Shown: positions 23,701-35,600 of the stretch, one piece after another
How positions within the stretch are numbered: position 1 is the stretch's first letter
How the letters are laid out: the number at the start of each line of letters is the position of its first letter
Assembly: GCA_001692895.1 (NCBI GenBank)
Contig: KV748219.1
Location: forward strand, 992,001-1,056,000
Source: Cenococcum geophilum 1.58
Lineage: Eukaryota; Ascomycota; Dothideomycetes; Gloniales; Gloniaceae
DNA length: 64,000 nt
Reading direction: 5' to 3'
Notes under the pieces: model-generated
What the model was told of the DNA's origin: nothing
Database searches by the model: none
What the model saw: only the letters and a program-made list of their open reading frames with translations
Translations under genes and position numbers: made by a program

Positions 23701-25950
23701 TTCTATTACTAGTTTATCTGTAACTATAGAGTTATAGTAAGGCCTCTTATACAACTTACCCAGAAAGACACGCCTTTTATCTTTAATAATAACTATATAA
23801 AAGCCTTTAGAAAGTTAAAAGATCGGCTTATCTCTTCTCTAATTTTTTATTACTATAACCTGGACCTTAAGTTAATACTAAAAACGAACGCTTCTAATAA
23901 AGTTATAGCGGGAATCCTATTACAGTTACATCTAGACAGCGAATAATACCCTATTACCTTCTTAAAAACAATAAACCTGGCTAAGTATAACTATAAGGTA
24001 TATAATAAAGAAATGCTAGCTATTATCCAATTACTATCCTAATAGCGTATAGAGCTTAAAGATACAAACTCCCGGATTAAGATATACACAGATTATAAAG
24101 CCTTAGAGTACTTTATAACTATAAAGTAGCTTACTAAATAATAAGCTTACTAGGCTAAAATACTCTTCTAGTTCTTCTTTATAATTATATATTATTCTAG
24201 TAAGTAGAACTCTTAGGCTAATATATTAACCTAAAGGGAATAAAATATAGGACCCTAGAATAAGCTAAAAGCCTAATATTAAACGCGCGCCCTCTTCTAC
24301 CCCAAATAGCTTAACCCGCGGATCCTTAAGGAGCTAGACTCTAAGTAGAATAATTTAGCACCTATAGAAGAAGTCTTAGACAAACTAATAGGGCTAATAA
24401 ATTATATCCTAACCGTGAACCGCACAGCCGACTCCCTAAAGGCCCTCCGTAACTAAGCCACAAAAGGTAACCCCGATTTAGAAATAAAAGAAGAACCACT
24501 TCTATACTAAGAGCGGCTTATAGTTTTAAATTTTAATAACCTATAGATAGAGCTAATCCGTAAAGCCCACTATTAAGTCTCTATAGTATACCTTAGTTAA
24601 GATAAGACCTACTAACTACTAACGCCCCATTACTACTAGCGAGGACTTTTATTAGATATAGATTAATTTATTAAAAACTGCCACGCCTATAGACGTGCAG
24701 TTACCCCTAGGGATTAAACTCCTAGGTAGCTATAACCGCTACTAGTCCTAGAACGCCCTTAGCAATATATTATACTAGACTTTTAGTCATTTCTAAAGGA
24801 TGCCCACGGCTATAATGCGGCCTTTATTATAATTAACCAACTATATAAGTAATCCGTCTCCCTCCCTTATTTTAAAACCATAACGGCGAAGGATATAGCC
24901 CGCCTCTATATTAATAACATTTATTAATTTTATAGCGCCCCTAAATTAATTATCTCTAACCGTAGTCCCTAATTTATATTAGATTTCTAAAACAAATTCT
25001 GCCGTATCCTTAGGATTAAGATTAAGCTCTTTACTATATTTTACCCTTAAACTAACGGCCGAACTAAGATTATAAACCAATACCTTAACTAGCGACTACG
25101 TCCCTTTATAGACTACTATTAGGACAACTAATTAGAACTACTACCTATAATAGACTACGCGCAGCTTACCCTCGCCTATAATAGTATAGGAATATTGTTA
25201 TTTAAACTGCTCCACAAGTATACACTATAAACGTCCTTTAATTAGGATAGGCCTACCAAACCCACTACGGCCCGCGAACGCCTTAGCTATAAAAAGGCCT
25301 GGGCATTTACTAAGAGAATGCACGGAGCCTAGAAGACTGCTTAAATAATTATAAAAAAGGCGTAAGAGAAGAAAGAGTCTAATGTAAACGAATATTATCG
25401 CAAGGTAGACTTTTAAGTAGGAGATAAGGTATAGGTGTTAATAAAGAGCTAGACAACCTAAAGGCCAAGCTATAAGCTAAACTACTAAATAGCTGGCCCA
25501 TATAAGATTCTTTAAAGGGTAGAACACTCTTTTAAGGTTAAGCTACTAGAGTTAATAAAGATCTACCCTATTTTCTCCCTGGACCAACTATAAAAGGCTA
25601 TAAATAATCTACTACCTAGGTAGTATAACGACCCCCTACCGCCAATCTAGATTACAGAGGACGAGGAATAAAAAGTTAAAGAAATCCTAGCAGTTAAAAA
25701 GGACCGTAATGTCTTAAAATACCATATAAACTGGGTAGGCCACAATAAAGACCTAGAATAGTACCCCATATCTAATTTTAAGTGCTCTTCCTATAAGCTA
25801 CGGGACTTTCATATAGCCTACCCTAACCTCCCTAGACTACTACGTAAATTAAACAACTAAATTAAATGCTAGAAAGAAGAGTTAGATAACTATAGCAATT
25901 TAGACAACAATAGGGAGCTTAGACAACGCCTAAGGGTAGGCTTTTTTAGG
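20714..25950 (+). pseudogene. gag-pol remnant of gypsy F
   Basis: The best-readable polyprotein in the window. Gag starts near an ATG at 20714. The retropepsin stretch reads N-G-F-A-F-I-N-T-A-Y (about 22020). The reverse transcriptase region shows R-L-S-Q-A-K-I-F-T-K-L-N-I-R (about 23225), F-P-F-R-L-T-N-G-L-A and V-Y-L-D-N-I-L-I-Y-S (about 23438-23467). RNase H shows Y-N-K-E-M-L-A-I-I (about 24003). Integrase ends with V-K-L-L-E-L-I-K-I-Y-P-I-F-S-L (about 25550), and the chromodomain reads E-I-L-A-V-K-K-D-R-N-V-L-K-Y-H-I-N-W (about 25680-25735). It is typical of fungal chromodomain gypsy elements. It is broken in dozens of places. Confidence 0.88.
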
Positions 25951-25962
25951 AGGGGGGAGTAA

Positions 25963-26224
25963 TGTAACGGCGCTAGAGCGCGTTACCTGCTAAATTCTGC
26001 CACCTATTACTATCTTATATTATCGCGTACTATCGCGTACTATCGCGTACTGTCTGGTACTATTTTCTACTATTAGCTCGCCTACTACTAACGCCTTAGC
26101 GGCTCGCGTTACTTATTTATTTATACTAGCCCTAGCGACCCCCTTTCCTTCTCCTTAGCTTAGTATCTTTGTAAGATAGAATTCTATAAGCTTCGGTTTA
26201 GAGGCATTTATATAAGCCGTTATA
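25963..26224 (+). repeat. 3' LTR of gypsy F
   Basis: Starts TGTAACGGCGCTAGAGCGCG directly behind the purine tract AGGAGGGGGGAGTAA and ends before the target duplication TCTAG. It contains three tandem CGCGTACTAT units (about 26026-26055). Confidence 0.92.
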
Positions 26225-27314
26225 TCTAGTATATTAGGTTATATAAGGGATAGAGCACCTATATAAAGAATTACTAATAGGCTTAGAGTAGGTACGCTAA
26301 GAGCTAAGTGGCTTACTAAACTGGAATAAGAAGAGGATTTAGGAATTTTAGCTAGGTTTAAAGAACGGTATATAAAGGGCTATTATAATATAGTAATAAG
26401 AAGATACTTCCTTATGGATAAGCCGTATATACTTTAGTAGCTGTACTAGAAGTAGTATAGGTAGCGACATAATAATAAGTGGGAAGATTTTTATATATAG
26501 TTAGATAAATAAGTTATCTAGGACCACTTAATTATAGAAAAAGCGATAAATTATATTAAGGGAGCCTTAATTATAATATTAAAAGATTTAAAGGAACAAT
26601 TAGAGGACTAGAGAAGTAAGAGATATATTTTAATACCTATAAATAAAGTTTTAATATTTAGATTAATACGGTAGAGATTTAAACTTAAGAATAAAGACGA
26701 GCTAAGAGTTAACTTAAAGCACCCGTTATATTTTACGCTATTATAGATTATATATATAGACGATATATATAATATATATAAAAATCTAAAAAAAAGAATT
26801 GGAAGCACCTTATAAGAATATATTAGGCACTAGATAAGTAATAGTATAAGAATACTAAGTATATATATAGATAGTATCTAGTAAAAGCTTAGGAGTTAGA
26901 AGACTTAATACTTTAATTAGGAAGATTTCTTACGGAAGAATGCTTAAATAAATAATAGTAATAGGAAGACCTAAAGAATATATATTTATAGTATATTAAG
27001 GATAAAAAGCGAACTAGGTATTAGCTAAGAAGTAAGCTAAGTATATAAGGATTTAATAGCTAATAGTTAGGAAAAGTAGAGGCCTATAGAATTAGAGGGA
27101 GCTAGTAGTAAAGCCTTAGACCCTTAAAGGAATTTAAGGATAATATCTAAATTTATAAGTTAATTAGTAAGATTAGCAGTTTAAAGTATTAATAGATAGT
27201 AGAGTAATAAGGAACTATATTTTACTAGTAGTAGTTAAGAGAATAGGGCTACTTTATAAATAGAAAGAGCACCCTTATCTATTAGTTACGATTTTAGGAG
27301 ATCTAATAGCCTAT

Positions 27315-27645
27315 CCCTTGCATTGATAAACGCGTCCTTAAAGCTGTGCTCTGTGCGCACCAATTAGGAAGCTGCATACGCAGGCAGTTAATATTCTGCC
27401 AGATAACCAAGGCCTCGTGGTCCGGGGGCTGGCGGTGGCTTTTTCGCGACCCTTTTTGGGACCCTTTTGGAAATAGGATATTGAGTAGGCTGTATAAAAT
27501 CTATATTAACAGAAATGTAGTTACGAACCATTGTAGTGGTGTAATTAATTGATAAAGTTGTCTATTCTCCACTTAACGTAAGGAAGTTAATGTTCTTTAA
27601 TCGCGTGCACGGGCCATATCTCTAAGTATACTATTAATGCAAGGG
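27315..27645. mobile_element. MITE 2, same family as MITE 1
   Basis: 331-bp non-coding insertion in the protease-RT region of E, starting CCCTTGCATTGATAA and ending, on the opposite strand, CCCTTGCATTAATAG. Internally it shares CGTGCACGGGCC and TGTGCGCACCAAT-type segments with MITE 1. The empty site in H (about 46220) reads CCTATAGAGG; here it reads CCTAT-element-ATAGAGG, so AT is duplicated within TATA, as for MITE 1. It is little affected by RIP although E is saturated. The short open frame on the plus strand inside it is a by-product. Confidence 0.85.
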
Positions 27646-29107
27646 ATAGAGGAGGCATTATTAATCTTAAAATAGGACCTATTTAGATAACTATTAAAGG
27701 GAGACGGATCGAGATATCTTTTAATATCCTACTATTAGGATAGGATAAGGTAGTATTAGGAATGCCTTAGTTATAAAAATATAATCTAAAGATCGCTTAG
27801 ATTATAGTTTAGGTTAATATTAGAGATACTTAATAACGCAAAATGCGATAATAGACTAAGTTGGTATAGTACTAAGTTAGAGCGATATATAAAGAGGCTA
27901 AGTAAGGCTTAAGTTATATACTAAAGAGATACTATAAATATAGTAAGAAAATATAGAGCCTAGAAAATAAAAAGCTAGCAGATTATATAGTATAGGACTA
28001 TAAAATAGAGTTGGAACTAGGAATAAGTTTAAGGTTCTTTCTAACCTATAAGCTTACTTAAAAGGAGTTAAAAGCACATAAGGAGTTTGTCTAAGAAAAC
28101 CTATAAAAGGGATATATTAGACTATTATAGTTATTAGTAGGTTATTTAGTACTATTTATACCAAAGAAAAACGGAAAAATTAGGCTATATATTATCTATA
28201 AATAGTTAAATATTATTACTTGGAAGGATAGGTATTCTTTACCCTTAATTAGCGAAATATAAGATAGGATAGGTAATGCGCAAATCTTTTTAAAGATAGA
28301 CTTAAGATAGGCGTACTATTAGACTAGAATTAAGGAAGGCAATAAATAGAAGGCAGCTTTAAGATTAAAGGAAGGGCTATATAAGCTATTAGTTATATAA
28401 TTCGGGCTTATAAACGCACTAGCAACGTTTTAAAAGTAGATTAATAGTATATTAAGAGAACACCTTAATAAGTTTGTTATAGTATACCTTAATAATAATA
28501 TTATCTACTTAATAACTAAGGAAGAATACGGAGAATACACTAAATGGGTTTTAAAGAGACTATAAGAAAAATAGATGCTAGTAGTAATTAAGAAATACAA
28601 GTTCTTTATAAAAAAGCCTAATTTTATTAAATTTATTATTAAATTAAGTTATATTAGTATAGACCTAAAGAAAATTAAAGCTATAGTAAGTTAGTAAGAA
28701 CTAGAAAATATAACGTAGTAAAGGTTATTTTTAGGGGTTTATAACTACTATAGAAGGGTTATAGCATAGTAGTTAAAGAATATTAAACAATTTACTAGAC
28801 TTATAAAGAAAGAGAAACTAGAGGTATAGGGAAATAAGTAAAAGAAACTATTTAAGAAACTTAAGGAGTTATTTACCTAGGAGCTAATCCTTAAAATTTA
28901 TTAACTAGGACTAGACACGGTTATAGAAACAGATATATTAGACTTTATACTAGGAGTATACTTATTATAAAAGTATAGGAACGTATAGCACCTAGTAGGG
29001 TATTATAGTTAGAAGATAATACTATTAGAGTTAAACTATAACATCTATAATAAGGAGTTATTAGGTATAGTTATAGTACTTAAGAAATATAGAGCATTCT
29101 TATAAGG
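27646..29107 (+). pseudogene. Reverse transcriptase-RNase H remnant of gypsy E
   Basis: Plus-strand pol piece. F-I-P-K-K-N-G-K-I-R-L-Y-I-I (about 28155), W-K-D-R-Y-S-L-P-L-I-S-E-I (about 28220) and G-L-I-N-A-L-A-T-F (about 28408) mark reverse transcriptase, and Y-N-K-E-L-L-G-I-V (about 29045) marks RNase H, after which the sequence switches to the minus-strand element H. The order and spacing equal those of H (46200 back to 45247, then 39129 back to about 38385). It is broken by dozens of breaks. Confidence 0.85.
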
Positions 29108-30157
29108 TATAAAGCGACTAGCCTAACCTAATTTCTTCTAATACTTTTATACCTTTTCTATAGCGTTCTTTAAATTTTCTAGTAGCTCCTAGGTAGTCTT
29201 ATTATAGCCTATTCACTTTACTTTATACTATATTTTATTGTTAATATCCTTATAACTAACGATCTTTAAAACTTACTATTTGTTTTCTTTCTGTCCTCTA
29301 TATATATCTACTTTATAAACTAGTGGCTTAATATTCCTATATACTAGCTCTAGTATCGCAATATACTATATAAGGTAGATCTTTATTTTGGCTAATAGGT
29401 TTAACTTAAATATAACCGGTGAAATCCTTTATATAATTTTAAAAGGTCCTAGTCTAACGTAGTCTAACTTCTTACTTAATTGTTAACACTTAAAATTTTT
29501 ATATAGTAGCTATACTTTATCTCCTTCCTTAAGATCTAGTCCCTTAGATCTCTTAGCATTATAGTACTTTTTTATTCTCTCTTATACCTTTTTTACTAAT
29601 TCTATAAGGTCTATATAAAGATTTATTAGTATCTTTATTCTTTCTTTAGCTATACTATTTATTTTCTTTACTTACTATAGTAACAATGATATCCTTAGCT
29701 TATATCCATAATTTGCCTTAAATAGTAATATACCTATCCCTTCTTATAGTGTTATATTATATATAAACTATATAACTAGTAATAATAATACCTAATTATT
29801 CTGTATATAATTAATATAGTATCTTAGATACTGTTCTAGTATTTAATTTAGTTTTTTTATTTAACTATCTGTCTGCGGATAATATACGGTAGAAGTTACT
29901 ACTTTAACTCCTTATTCCGCCAAGAATACCTCCTAGAATACTACTATAAATCTTAAATCTCTATTTAATATAATTTTACTTAGTGCTCCTTGTTTTATAA
30001 ATACTTCTTTAATATAGATTTTAGCAATATCTTCTGCTAATATTTCTTCTATATATGCTATAAAGTATCCCTACTTTATAAGCTTATCTATTATTACTAA
30101 AATTGCGTTATAATCTTATCCGGTAATAGGGTCTCTTAACTTTAGTAACTTAATAAA
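29108..30157 (-). pseudogene. Integrase and chromodomain remnant of gypsy H
   Basis: Minus strand. A chromodomain-type Y-K-V-K-W-I-G-Y (about 29195-29220) lies nearest the left end. The integrase core shows V-Y-Y-P-Q-T-D-S (about 29865-29895) and L-E-Q-Y-L-R-Y-Y-I-N-Y (about 29815-29850). The reading frame continues on the far side of the 30158-37744 insertion. It is broken in many places. Confidence 0.82.
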
Positions 30158-30274
30158 CATGCGGAACGTTGATCCCCTAACGTAAATTTTAACCCGAGTT
30201 TATAAGTAATAAGCCAATCAATTTTAGAGCTTTATTATATAGACTTTAATTAATATATATAGAGATAAGGTTTT

Positions 30275-30293
30275 CCAGGGGGAGATCCCCTGG
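30275..30293. repeat. Short hairpin near the left end of the Helitron block
   Basis: CCAGGGG-GAGAT-CCCCTGG, 7-bp perfect arms and a 5-base loop, about 117 bp inside the left boundary, which is the 3' side for the Rep-helicase strand. Helitrons carry a GC-rich hairpin close to the 3' end, usually within about 20 bp; this one is farther in, so its role as terminator is uncertain. Confidence 0.5.
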
Positions 30294-30344
30294 GACCCCC
30301 CTATATAGAGCTTTTGCTTAATTTAGAAGTAGTAGTAAGATTAA

Positions 30345-30394
30345 GGCGCCTTGGTCATTGCTAGGTAAGGATCTACTATAGTAACCGAGGCGCC
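30345..30394. repeat. Second GC-rich inverted repeat in the Helitron block
   Basis: GGCGCCTTGGT at 30345-30355 pairs with ACCGAGGCGCC at 30384-30394 (11-bp arms, one mismatch, 28-base loop). Confidence 0.55.
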
Positions 30395-31044
30395 CTACTT
30401 AAGCTAGGCTTAAGGATTATATTAGTCACGAATCTAGTATATATTTAGACTGCAGAGCTTTAATACAGAGCCCTCTACGTAGGATCTAATATAGTAGATT
30501 ATAATTCCAATTTAAAGCTTTATATACTAAATATTTTTAATACCTAATAACTAAATCGCCGCATAGCTGGAATTAAAGTCTACTACCCCAACTCAATTAA
30601 ATACGCGTGTAAAAAGAGATATAACTATATACAGAGACGTCTGACATAATTAAGTAACCATATTATTACTCACCCAGTTCGGACGTACGGCGACGCAATA
30701 GCTCGGCGACAACGTAATAGCTCAGCGCCAAGTAATAAGAAGGGGGAGGAGGGGGAGGAGATTGGGGGTGGCTTGGCCACTGTAAGAAGGTCGTAATATT
30801 GGTATAGTGTTAAACTTTAAAAATCGTGTCCCGGGAGCTTAATCGACGACCCCTATATAAAACATCAATAATATTTAATTGTAGAGCTTTAAACCAGCAG
30901 ACCTCCTAGAAATGCCTATTATAAGCAGCTCTAAATATGAAATCTAAAATATTTAGTAGTGGTGTGAGTATGGGACGGGGGTACATATTTGCGTTCCCAA
31001 ATATCGTCACGTAACGCAATTTTTGGGTGACGAAAACCGCCGTT

Positions 31045-31262
31045 AACGTTGCTCGACTAATACCTACCGGAGGTTCCTCCGTCCTTCCTATCTCCTCTCT
31101 CACCTGTCTCCTCGTTAGATGCTATCTATATCACCACATTAACTAATAGATCCCTTAGTGGGGACTAGGGAGGAGCATTAGAGCACCTCTAGCTCTTATA
31201 AGGAAGAAGAAAAGAAGAGAGGAAGGTATAAAGGAGGGAGTATTTATAGACGGGAGGAGGCC
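31045..31262. repeat. 218-bp direct repeat, copy 1
   Basis: Matches 31302-31519 over its whole length with mostly C/T and A/G differences; the copies are separated by 39 bp. It contains a purine-rich AAGGAAGAAGAAAAGAAGAG stretch. It lacks TG...CA ends, so it is not evidently an LTR. It may be a tandem duplication in the non-coding flank of the Helitron. Confidence 0.8.
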
Positions 31263-31301
31263 TACAAGTATAGGAGATTAGGCAGCTATAATATAGCTAG
31301 T

Positions 31302-31519
31302 GACGTTGCTTAACTAACATATACCAGAGGCTCCTCCGTCCTTCCTATCTCCTCTCGCCCGTCTCGTCATCCGATACTGTCTATATTACCACGTTAACCA
31401 ATAGATCCCTTAATAGGGACTAGGGAGGGGTATTAGAGCACCTCTAGCTCTTATAAGGAAGAAGAAAGAAGAAGAGAGGAAGGTATAGAAGAGGGAGTAT
31501 TTATAGACGGGAGGAGGCC
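31302..31519. repeat. 218-bp direct repeat, copy 2
   Basis: Partner of 31045-31262. A hairpin with arms TTTGGTAAGTA (31534-31544) and TACTTACCAAA (31582-31592) follows directly. Confidence 0.8.
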
Positions 31520-31663
31520 CTGCGAGTACGTGATTTGGTAAGTACTAATAGCATAAGATTCTCGTACAAGATGGGCTTAATTACTTACCAAAATACGGGG
31601 TATCTCTGTCACTGTAGTGGCTACTGCAGTAGTAGAGATGCCTTAAATATTTAATATAACTAA

Positions 31664-32114
31664 CTACTAAGGCTGTTAATAAGTGAAAGGTAGGCTACCG
31701 ATATGGTGTAAACGATATAGTTGTTAATATTATTTATAGCCTGTTTTTGCTTCTAGTGTACGCGTAGATTATCCTTATATTTGGCGTAGAGCTAGTTATA
31801 GGCAGTAAGCTAGTTTAGGTCTAGCTTTGCTATTAATATAACCGTAGGTAGTATATCCCTTAGTATAGGCCGACTTAGTAGTTCTAGCTTTAGAAGATCG
31901 TCTTTCTTCTTAAATAGGTCGATATACTGCTATAACTCATTAGTTTTGGCTATGTCTTGGATAATAAAGAACTATTAAATCCAATTAGATGGCTTATTAA
32001 GGATAAAGTTGATTTTTAATTTAGTAGAGGTTATTATTTTTAGAATTTAATAGGTTAGGAAGGGTCTAGGTTAGGGTCTAACTAGCGTCTTAATAGAACC
32101 TTATTTAGACATTC
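31664..32114 (-). pseudogene. Copia-type gag fragment inside the Helitron block
   Basis: Minus strand. The fragment reads K-P-S-N-W-I, then I-I-Q-D-I-A-K-T-N-E-L, Q-Y-I-D-L-F, and farther on I-N-N-Y-I-V-Y-T-I. This is the order seen in the N-terminal gag region (UBN2/DUF4219-like) of fungal copia elements. It is isolated: no protease, integrase or RT follows. It could be a fragment captured by the Helitron or the remnant of a separate element that landed in it. It is broken and truncated. Confidence 0.5.
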
Positions 32115-32694
32115 CAAACTTTTAATTTAATTCGTCAGTTTAGATCACCAAAATCCAAAATTTTGTCACGGGGAGCGCGATTAATAACCCCTACTAATAG
32201 CTCTAACCACGTCTAATTTTTAATTTATAAATCGGCAGATTTATAGGTAATAGTTATTATAAGTAGCTCTAGGTGCAGTATATATAAAATCTTAACTATA
32301 ATATAGAGAAGTCGTGGCTGCTAATATACGGTCCTAAGTATTCTTGGAGGTCACGTGACTTCTTATATAAGCGACATTTCCGCCCTTTAAAAAAATTGAA
32401 AAATTCCAAAAATTAATTAACGCTATAGACAGCAGCAATATTGATCTGGCAGTACTGCTAATTCTCCCTATATACCATTATATGTATATCTAACAGCTCT
32501 AAAAGCAATAAGAAGGTAAGACAGATAGGGAGATTAAAATTTAGAAAATTGGATTTCGCGGTTAAGCTGTTTAAAAGTTAGGAAACTAAGGCGAATGCTA
32601 TATTCTCCGCTTACCTCTAAGCCAGTATATAATTTCCTAATTAGGAAAAGTCGTTTATAAGTAGTTACTGCTGCCTCTATGCAAAATCTTCTTA

Positions 32695-35600
32695 TTATAC
32701 CTCTTTAGTCTTACTCATAGATAACTAAAATCGTTCTATATCGAACCCACGTTCAAATATAAGCCCTAAAAGCTTCTTAACTCGTGAGATTGCTATATAG
32801 GTTAGCCCAGCTGTTTTATCCTTTTCCTTAACATCTAAAACCACCCGGTTAAGTATTAAGCCCTAGCTTTTATATACAGTAAGAGCAAAAGCTAAAGTAA
32901 TTAAAAATTAACGCCGTAAGCAAGAGCCTTTTATACCCTCCTACTTATAAAGCACGAAAAATATAGGGACAACTTTCTTACCATCCTGCCGAGTAAATAG
33001 GGTAGGTCCGTTATACCTATCTACCGCAATTAGTAGTGACTAAGGCTGATCCTTTTTAATATCCGCGTGTCCCTTCTATATAACATCTTTAACTATACCA
33101 GTAGTACCGTTTACTAAGCCTAGTTTAATCCAGATATTCTATATTAGCATTACTTTCGCGCCAATACATAGGGCTAGATTCTCTATAGTATCGCATTAAT
33201 TAGGAGTAACTTTCCGTACACCTATACTAGTGTTAACTAACTTAATAGCCACCACTAGCTATAAAAGGTCGCAAAGCCAAGTAGTGTTATGCTTACTTAT
33301 AGCAGCGCGTATACCATATAGCCAAATTACATCGTCAAAGCCCGCAACCTTATTGGTGGATAGGCCCTGCTTATACCTAGTTAAAAAAAGCTTCCAGGTT
33401 AATTTACTTATAAAATCACTACGTAGCTCCGCAAGGGCGGTCCTAAATACAAAGCTCTTAGCGTTATCACCGCCCTACCGTATAACTTGATCTAGGATAG
33501 CTGTTCGGTTAATCGCCTTATAGGCTCCCTTTCTATAGCTGGCGAGCTCTAACGGCCTAGCGGGTAGATTGCTGTATAAGGCCGCCTAACCTACAGGGGG
33601 AAGCTAATAGAAATCGCCTACTAGTAAGATGTTTAAGCCTCTAAAATAGTCGTTATTACGCGTAGGGTAGATCTAACGGAGGCGGTAATTAATTTAGGCC
33701 AGATGTACTTACCTAATTATAGATTTCTCGTTAAGGATAAGATAGTAAATATCCTTAAAAGCTTGTTATAGAGGCATAAGACTAGTAGCAGGCAATTTCT
33801 TAAATAGACGGTTTACTGGCAACCTTAATAGATCGTATATAGTTCTGCTATTAATACTAAAGGTAGCTACCCTAGTAGGGGCGGCTTAAGCTAATAGCGA
33901 CGGCTTGCTATTAGCCCTTGCCATATTATAGAGCGTAGTAGAAAGGACAACAATAAGATGCGATTTGCCGGTTCCTGCCTCTCCATTAACGTTAATCTAT
34001 AGTAGGGGGGGGCCAAGGCCCTCTTAGATCTGCCTATAGTGATTAACTACAACATTATAGATATAACGCTGACCTGGTTATAAGGAGGACGAAGTTGCTG
34101 TTTAGGATAGGCGGCTCTATGGCAGAGGCTATAGCCGTACTTCCTACCAATAAGTCTTCTTATTAAACTGCGGGTACGTACCCTAATACGTGCTCCAGTT
34201 ATAGTTATAATTAAGCTCCCTATTACTAAGCCTGTTAGGATCCTTAATTTCAACTCCATTAATATTTTGAACGCGGGCATACAGGGCCTTAAAGGACTGG
34301 TATAGCTCTAAGTCGTCTGCGAAATCGCCCTCAAACTCATCAATATTAGCAGTTTCGCGACCTTCCTCTAGTTTCCAATTGCAGAAGTAGTTAGGTAGGT
34401 GCTAATAAGAGTTAACGTAAGCCTAATAGGAAGCCATATAATTAGGGGCCCTAAATCTATTAGTATAAGTAGCCACTTCCTTATACTCCCTCTATGGGTA
34501 ATAAAGAATAAGCTTTANACGGCANAACTTAGGATACTNNAGATNGNAANNATCGCCGTTATATNGCGGAAAGTACGATATAACTTAAGGCCTTGCTCTT
34601 AGCCGACGCTTATAAGTAGAGTAATTAAAATAGAGTAGAAAATTAAGGAAAGTAACGTCCTCTACCCTATCTAGGCGGCGCTTATATTTCTTATAGTTAG
34701 ACAGTCCGCACCCTCTTAGTTGCCCATTATTAAGCTTATACATAGCGCTTTAATTATCCTCCTAGCGGTAGTTTAAAGTTACTATATTCCTAGAGCCTTT
34801 ATAAAGGGGAATATTAAGAAGTAGATGGCATACCTCCTATACTAACCAATCGCGTTTAGCAATAAGCTTATTTATAAACCTAACTACAACCGAACTAAAG
34901 GCATAGAGGCTATTGGCGTATAGCTGTACTAATTAGAGTAACTCCTAGTAGGAAGTTAACTTCTTCTCTTCCTTGCTGTAATATTTGCCTATATAGTTAA
35001 CTATTACTAATATACTTATAGCGGGTAACGTATTAATATTCGCCATCCACGCTAATATCATAGCTACATTATAACTATTAAGAAGCTTATCGTTACGCTA
35101 CGGACAGAACGTCTAGTAATAAGGATTTTAATCCTTTAATATAGCTGCCTCATTACAAAGAGACCGTAGAAAATAGAAGTAGCACTCCTTTACTACAGTA
35201 GAGCCTTTCTTTAATCTTAAGCAGTAAGATTCGGTGCAATTACGGTGCCGTTAAAATCGATTAAGGCAGGCAGTAAGAAGCTCACTAGTGTTAAGCTGTT
35301 CTTTATAGCTAAGAGCAGAAGGATATCAGAGATCGGGAGGCTTAGATCAATCAGGATTAATTACGGATATAAAAGTAGCCCAGTACTCAGCAAAAGCCGC
35401 CCTTAATTCAATAGCTGACGGATCTGGCCTTAGGGCTGTTAAACTCCATAAGAAGCTATATATATAGCCGCTACCTTATACCTACCACTCATATCGGGAC
35501 TAAAAGTCAGTGCTATTAAATAGGCCTATAAGTACGTGCTTCCTAAATAGATCGAAGCGGTAATACAGCCAGTAAGCAGCAATATGCGGATTATCGTTAA

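Larger units (their letters stand above)
20196..26224 (+). mobile_element. Ty3/gypsy element F, full length, inserted in E
   Basis: Fossil gypsy element of 6029 bp with LTRs of 283 and 262 bp and a perfect 5-bp target duplication TCTAG (20191-20195, 26225-26229). Order: 5' LTR, gag from about 20714, zinc knuckle (about 21755-21800), protease (about 21995-22050), reverse transcriptase (about 22960-23700), RNase H (about 23870-24240), integrase (about 24490-25600), chromodomain (about 25680-25830), polypurine tract (25949-25959), 3' LTR. It looks whole in layout but is broken, with dozens of RIP-type breaks. It is younger than E, into which it is inserted. Ambiguous bases occur at 21834-21904. 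Confidence 0.93.
18347..29107 (+). mobile_element. Ty3/gypsy element E, truncated, host of F, MITE 2 and a solo LTR
   Basis: Fossil gypsy element on the plus strand, the same family as H. It begins inside gag at the end of the C LTR (18347; the corresponding gag of H continues to its start codon) and stops inside RNase H at 29107, where H starts on the opposite strand. Segments belonging to E are 18347-19400, 19572-20195, 26225-27314 and 27646-29107. Protease (about 27180-27240), reverse transcriptase (about 28090-28760) and partial RNase H (to 29107) are readable. Both ends are lost. It is very heavily RIP-altered, with well over fifty breaks, and is among the oldest layers of the stack. Confidence 0.85.

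Noticed and set aside
33230-33490. Plus-strand frame of 86 codons
   Set aside because: It lies opposite the PIF1 helicase domain of the Helitron, which is clearly read on the minus strand.
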